64,000 bases of DNA from Nematopogon swammerdamellus (Eukaryota > Arthropoda > Insecta > Lepidoptera > Adelidae). A program made the translations under genes and the position numbers. The DNA is taken from contig OX336351.1 of assembly GCA_946902875.1 (NCBI GenBank), positions 1,550,001 to 1,614,000 on the forward strand, in the 5' to 3' direction. This document shows positions 59,441-64,000 of the stretch, one piece after another (within the stretch, counting starts at the first letter, position 1; the number at the start of each line of letters is the position of its first letter). A model generated the notes under the pieces. The model was not told the origin of the DNA and did no database searches. It saw only the letters and a program-made list of their open reading frames with translations.

Positions 59441-59689
59441 TAGCACATTCTTCGGCCAGTCAATATCGCCATCGAGAAGGTAGGTACCATACAGGAGACA
59501 TACCTTTTTATAGCTGGCTATAGTGGACTGGAGGAGAACACAGCCGATGCTGCTGTGAGGCAATCTTGCGTTTAGTACAGTGGTACCAAAAATACCCGAC
59601 GCTGCGCGTTCCGCAAGTTTATGCCCGGCGGGCTGCCGGTTGCCCATGGTATAGAAATAACCTATACTTAATTCTACCATTTTTTTATA

Positions 59690-59840
59690 GTAAGCGCGAC
59701 CTGTGGCATCGAACCATCCATAAGGTGTCTAGCGACGCCCATGGACATTCGGCCGCTCGCGGGGGCTGCGAATGCCATGCCGGCCTGACAGGTGCTCATT
59801 CACGCCTCTCAAGGATCCGAAACTATACTTGAGGGGAGGC
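59690..59840 (-). repeat. F LINE tail
   Basis: CATCCATAAGGTGTCTAGCG, ACGCCCATGGACATTCGGCC, CCTGACAGGTGCTCATTCAC, CTCAAGGATCCGAAACTATA. Confidence 0.75.
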
Positions 59841-59904
59841 AGGGTGGGCAGGGAGAGCGTTCCAGAGTTTACTTGACATTTATTCTTTCAAATTGTGTGA
59901 AATT

Positions 59905-60035
59905 AGGACTTTATTTTCTATTCTGTTCTATTCTCGTCTGTTCTGCTCTGCAATTTCTATTCTGTGGTTCTGCTCTGTTCTGTCACAGAATAGAAATTAG
60001 TACTGGTTCTGTTCTATTCTATTCTATCTATTATT
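59905..60035. repeat. low-complexity (TTCTR/TCTGT) tract
   Basis: Imperfect TTCTA, TTCTG and CTCTG pentamers on the plus strand with a central ACAGAATAGAAATTAG inversion. Confidence 0.75.
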
Positions 60036-60176
60036 ATATTCTATAAAAAAAAACAGACTACGATTAAAAACTGAGCCAAGCCAGACGAATATCTACTATA
60101 TTATAATATGATAAACGTAATTATCCATTCAAATATTTCAGTAAAAAATATTTTCAAGTTTCATTAGCACATTTCG

Positions 60177-60365
60177 TCAGCTTCGGTAGCTCAGTGATGC
60201 GGTCGGTCGACTGTTGTTAAGCAACCCTGAGCGCGGTCAGTACTTGGATGGGTGACCGCCCGACCGTTGGAGGCTGAACGTGTTTCGGATTTCACGTAAA
60301 ACTCTAAGTCCCTTTCCTTCTTATCTTACTAGGTGGTAGGGTTTATCCCGGCCGGGTTGGTATCA
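60177..60365 (+). repeat. SINE: head A, 3' truncated, copy 6
   Basis: GTCAGCTTCGGTAGCTCAGT, GTTAAGCAACCCTGAGCGC, GGTCAGTACTTGGATGGGTG, then start of body X (GGTGGTAGGGTTTATCCCGG) and an abrupt end. The linker between A box and 5S-like part is 8 bp shorter than in other copies. Confidence 0.8.
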
Positions 60366-60384
60366 CGGTATATCAGAAGAAAAT

Positions 60385-61320
60385 ACTCTTAGCACGAAGG
60401 TCACCTACTGTATAAAGATCATTCATTCATGACTTCGTTCTAGCATGCTTGACGGCACACCCACGATCATTCACACAAAAAAATAAGAAGGAAAACGACG
60501 TCTTTCAACTCGTCCAGTCAAGTAAGAGGTCTGAAGCATTTTCGTTTTCACCAAAAGAGAAAAGTACACCAAGTACTTGTAAGAATTACTCGGGTCGTAT
60601 TACAAGGTGAAGGGTGTCCCGAACAAAATAGGCGTTTATTTTGAATTTGCAATCACTTTCGTTCGAGGATTCGAGATCTGAAGAATTTTCGTTTTTACCA
60701 ATACACCAAGTACTTATAAGAGTTACTCGGGTCGTACAAGGTGTACGTGTAGGATGTCTCAAAGAAAATAGGCTTTAAGTTTGAATTTGCAATCACTTTC
60801 GTTGTGCTAAATATGGAATGATAACATTACGTTGTTGCAGCAAATTTTGAGGTAGATAGAACATTCTTTATTGCTCCAATAAACATAATATGTTCACAGA
60901 AATAAGCACATTAGAAGATTTACAGAGAATTCTTCCAGTAAACTATTGGATGTTAAGGATTCGATCAAGGTCTTCGCGCAGATTCGAGGTCTGAATAATT
61001 TTCGTTTTCAGGAAAAGAGAAAAGTACACAAGTACTTGTAAGAATTACTCGGGTCGTATTACGAGGTGAAGGATGTCTCGAACAAAATAGCCTTTAATTT
61101 TGAATTTGCAATCACTTACGTTGTGCCAAATATGGAATGCTAACAATACGTTGTTGCAGCAAATTTTGAGGTTTTAACAAAAATAAGCACATTAAGAAAT
61201 TAACATGAGGTGCAAAAGCGGATTTATCCCTTACAGAGATTTATTCCAGTCACCCTTTGGATGTTTCAGATTCGATCATTGTAGTGGAATGTAAGTAGGT
61301 AATACCAAAAGAGTTGAGCG
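60385..61320. repeat. block of diverged direct repeats with LINE 3' UTR pieces
   Basis: Three copies of AAGTACTTGTAAGAATTACT, CGGGTCGTATTACAAGGTG, TTTGAATTTGCAATCACTTT (60535-60660, 60672-60800, 60985-61150). LINE 3' UTR pieces TTCTTTATTGCTCCAATAAA (60865) and AAAGCGGATTTATCCCTTAC (61215) match 9653-9850. It looks like repeated insertion or duplication of one LINE tail. Confidence 0.65.
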
Positions 61321-61644
61321 TGAGAATTGAAGATAAAATAATTAGTAATAAAAATAGGTTCTTGTTAATAATACATACTATAAGTGCATTTTAGTTTAAT
61401 TGAGCTTTGAGGTTAAATTGTGGATTATTTTACAATCGAGTAACGCAAGGACATTGTATATCAACTATATATAAAAATAAATATAATACTTATAAGTAAA
61501 AAAAAATTTTTTTTTTTCAACAGATAAATGTTAACCGAGAATTAATCGGAGGTGGTGAGATTCAGGCTAAGTTCACTGTGCGTTGCTCTATTGGAAATGC
61601 TCCATCATTTAAACTCAACTTAACCCATATTTAACTTCAAAGCT
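61321..61644. other. AT-rich, nothing recognised
   Basis: No motifs. Confidence 0.4.
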
Positions 61645-61715
61645 TGAATGTCCATGGGCGTCGTTAGACAACTTATGGGTGGTTCGGCGCGACATGTCGT
61701 ACTTTCTATAATTTT
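61645..61715 (+). repeat. F LINE tail, short
   Basis: TGTCCATGGGCGTCGTTAGA, CAACTTATGGGTGGTTCGGC. Confidence 0.7.
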
Positions 61716-62239
61716 TTTTTATATTTCCAACTGTGAAATGTCAGCGTTCCATATTTGCCAACACGAAAACTAATCCAAATTCAAAACGTTAGCCAATTCC
61801 GAGACACCCGTTATAAAAGGCGACCCACTTCCAACCGCATTCCGACGAAAATATTCTCAGCGAAGCGCGCACTCAAAATAATAACAGCAATCTTAAGTTT
61901 TGACATAAAAGATAACGAAAAAACGGCGACAGAGGCGGGCGGGAAAATTAAGCTGCAATTCCTTTGATGCCTAGCAGGCGCGCCCGCGAATACCACCGGT
62001 ACAAGTACGTTATGTGGGTATTGACTAACTCCGCGCGGGACGTGGTGTGAATTCGAACGATATTGGGCAGAATAGTCTATAGGGCTCTTTCGACAATTTA
62101 TTTCACGTCGTGAGGTAGCTGCGGTGTTGATAAACTAATATGGTTTACCTACAGCGCAGGATCTTGGCTATTTTACCGGAGGCGTCTCGGTTCATTCTCC
62201 GGTGAATGGTGAATACATAAATGGTGAATACAATACATT
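61716..62239. other. unassigned; candidate single-copy DNA
   Basis: No copy in the window. The 70-codon frame at 61755-61967 has no known domain. Confidence 0.35.
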
Positions 62240-62615
62240 AATGGAAACTGATACGGTTGGCTACATCACCTACTACATCCGTGATGTCAGCCCATAACAC
62301 TGAGTGAACTAGGTGCCATGTCAATGCTTCCCTTCATTCAATGTTGGCTACACTGAACTGGACGGAAAACACGAACTATTTATATTGCCGTTTCGACCGA
62401 CGTTTCGTTCAGTGCGGTGGTACCAACCCGGCCGGGATAAACCCTACCACCTAGTAAGGTAAGACGGGAAGGGACCTAAAGTTGAACGTGGAATCCGGAC
62501 CACGGTCAGCCTCCAACGGTCGAGCGGTCACCCATCCAAATACTGAACGCACCCAGCGTTGCTACAATCAATAGCATCAGTCCACTGTCTGCACCACTGA
62601 GCTATCGAGGCTGAC
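62240..62615 (-). repeat. SINE: head A and body X, complete reverse copy
   Basis: ATGGAAACTGATACGGTTGG, TTGCCGTTTCGACCGACGTT, CCTACCACCTAGTAAGGTAA, TCCAAATACTGAACGCACCC, CACTGAGCTATCGAGGCTGA. Confidence 0.85.
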
Positions 62616-62689
62616 AGACTACTACTGCATGCAAGAACTGAAGGGACAAATTAAATACTGCAGGACCAGCGTCGTTGAGGTTGCGGTTG

Positions 62690-62828
62690 ATAAAATTGGG
62701 TGGGACGACATCAAGTAGGTACGTCGGCGGAAAGCAGTGATTCCGTACCGCTGAAAGCCGGAAGGACTGAAGGAAAATTGGAGAGGCGTATGTCCAACAG
62801 TGGACGCTTACACGCTGACTGACTGAAT
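62690..62828 (+). pseudogene. RTE-2 LINE tail
   Basis: GGGACGACATCAAGTAGGTA, GGCGGAAAGCAGTGATTCCG, AAAATTGGAGAGGCGTATGT, CACGCTGACTGACTG. 5' truncated within the DDIK region. Confidence 0.75.
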
Positions 62829-62954
62829 GGCTAACTGATTTGATAAACTTGCCTCTTAGCGTGGTATCCACAGACTGGTCAGTGGTGGTACCCAAAATTC
62901 AACTATAGTCTGTTCATAGAGTCGACCTAGTACTGGAAATGTGGCCTTGCACGT

Positions 62955-63358
62955 GATTGGAGGCAATCCGCCGACGCACCAAAGTAGTCGATATTGGATA
63001 CCGGGTGGCTAAGCTCAAGTGGCAGTGGGCTGGGCACCTTAACCGAAGAGACGACGAACTTTGGAGTAACCGTGTCATACACTGGCGGCCGTGGAAGGGA
63101 AACGGAGTGTGGGAAGACCATTCGCCAGGTGGGACGACGACATCAAGTACGTCGGCGGAAAGCAGTGGTTCCGTACCGCTGAAGGCCGGGAGGACTGGAG
63201 GAAAATTGGACAGGCTTATGTCCAGCATTGGTCGGTGTTGTGCTGTAATTTACCAGAGTTCTTGCAGCACAAGACCGATTACTCTGCTTACCCCGATTGT
63301 CGGGCGATGTGTGCGATATGTATGCATGCATGGACGCTCACACGCTGACTGACTGGCT
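62955..63358 (+). pseudogene. RTE-2 LINE C-terminus with inserted SINE body Y piece
   Basis: Reads TKVVDIGYRVAKLKWQWAGH, LNRRDDELWSNRV, WRPWKGN and, in another frame, GRPFARWDDDIKYVGGKQWF, RTAEGREDWRKIGQAYVQ. After TATGTCCAGCA a 100-bp body Y piece (GGTCGGTGTTGTGCTGTAAT ... CCGATTGTCGGGCGATG) intervenes before TGGACGCTCACACGCTGACT. The tandem placement of two RTE-2 tails (62690 and 62955) is notable. Confidence 0.8.
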
Positions 63359-64000
63359 GCCGTGATTGGATGCATAGCCCGCATGCAGCGCCCACGAGCG
63401 GGGCGTTCTCATTTTTCGTCCTTATCATTTTTATGCCAATGTGGGACAGAGAGAGGGCCATACTAGGTCGACTCGGTGAACAGACAATAGGATAGAATCA
63501 ATATAAATAACTTTCACTTTAAAATATAATGTCAAATTCGTCAGCCGAGATAAACTTACACCGGAATACACTTTATTTTCGACGATTAATAGCACTTCGA
63601 GATAATTCATTTTATAAGCAAAGGCGGCTTCGCATTTTGCACAATGTTAGCAAAGTTGCGGTCTTCAATTTCTCCAATGGAATTAAGTTTGAACCTAAAT
63701 AGCCACAAAACTAAACTTTCCATCAAAACAAGAAAAGAAATCTGGGCTAAAGTTTAAATCCAATTAGATTGTTTTGAAAGAAATGGCCGAATAAAGAGCT
63801 GAGCCCCTTAATGCGCAGTTTCAAAATTTTATTATTTCTCCATTGCTAAGCGCGAAAATTACACGAACGAAAAATAATAATAATGCAAACAAGTGGAAGA
63901 ACAAAGCGATATAATGAAATTATAATGAAGCGCCCTTTTGAACAAATGATTGTGTTAAATATTTAGACCGTAGAAATACTCGCAGATAGAGTTAGTATAC
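63359..64000. other. candidate single-copy non-coding DNA
   Basis: 640 bp without any of the repeat families seen elsewhere. Motifs such as AATGGAATTAAGTTTGAACC and CCAATTAGATTG are compatible with intronic or intergenic host sequence. No coding frame. Confidence 0.4.

Overview
The window looks like repeat-saturated nuclear DNA from an insect, most probably a moth or butterfly (Lepidoptera). Several sequence families seen here are, to my knowledge, typical of lepidopteran genomes: the CGAGTTCGACTCGCAC / GGGTTCCGTA element, the TGTCGTAAAAGGCGACTAAG SINE head, the GAACCTCCTCCTTTTTTGAAGTCGG element, the TGCCCGCGGCT element, and RTE-type LINE tails reading TATGTCCAGCAGTGGAC. I found no convincing host protein-coding gene, no rRNA gene and no intact tRNA gene. 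Almost every open frame over 60 codons is a transposon relic or an accident of a tandem repeat.

Names used below. SINE head A is a tRNA-like/5S-rRNA-like hybrid and head B carries GTCGTAAAAGGCGAC; body X contains CGGTCGAAACGGCTATG and body Y contains CATGCAGCAGGTGGGT. FB-P is a foldback family linked to a GGCGGAATCGC hairpin. D is the GGGTTCCGTA element. C is the TCTAGTCCAGTATAGCC element. F is a LINE tail with CATGGGCGTCGTTAGACACC. O is the TGCCCGCGGCT element. L starts GACGTGATGATGTCACGTC. RTE-1 and RTE-2 are LINE tails ending in GAT or CTGA repeats. RLE-LINE is a retrotransposon with a WYLDDG reverse transcriptase and a restriction-like endonuclease.

Layout. 0-10 kb: a TG-rich foldback element, FB-P, a 120-bp tandem array, SINEs, a 1.4-kb inverted composite carrying a captured RLE-LINE fragment (4346-5789), and the first copy of a segmental duplication (7060-9185). 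10-26 kb: RTE tails, an L element, perfect palindromes, an inverted tRNA-like element, a mariner relic with nested insertions (19432-20440) and a 288-bp palindrome. 26-30 kb: one LINE with endonuclease and reverse transcriptase, broken by insertions and a frameshift. 30-36 kb: piled LINE tails, a duplicated block with a MITE and its empty site, and a truncated LINE with target-site duplication. 36-40 kb: an RLE-LINE on the minus strand, split by an 861-bp LTR miniature element and by an L element. 40-47 kb: a 316-codon ORF1-like frame, RTE pieces, a second LINE endonuclease relic, a 10-bp minisatellite and the second copy of the segmental duplication. 47-64 kb: SINEs, D, F and RTE pieces, a non-autonomous hAT element with 8-bp target duplication, a 130-bp satellite (13 copies), a 566-bp near-perfect palindrome, and finally about 640 bp that look single-copy.

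The elements mostly interact by nesting. Autonomous LINEs (RTE-like, RLE-like and jockey/CR1-like) could have supplied reverse transcriptase to the SINEs, while hAT and mariner relics account for some of the TIR elements. The most unusual items are the tRNA-5S-tRNA hybrid SINE heads, the RLE fragment enclosed by inverted tandem arrays, and several long young-looking palindromes. All family names come from motif recognition only; no database search was possible.
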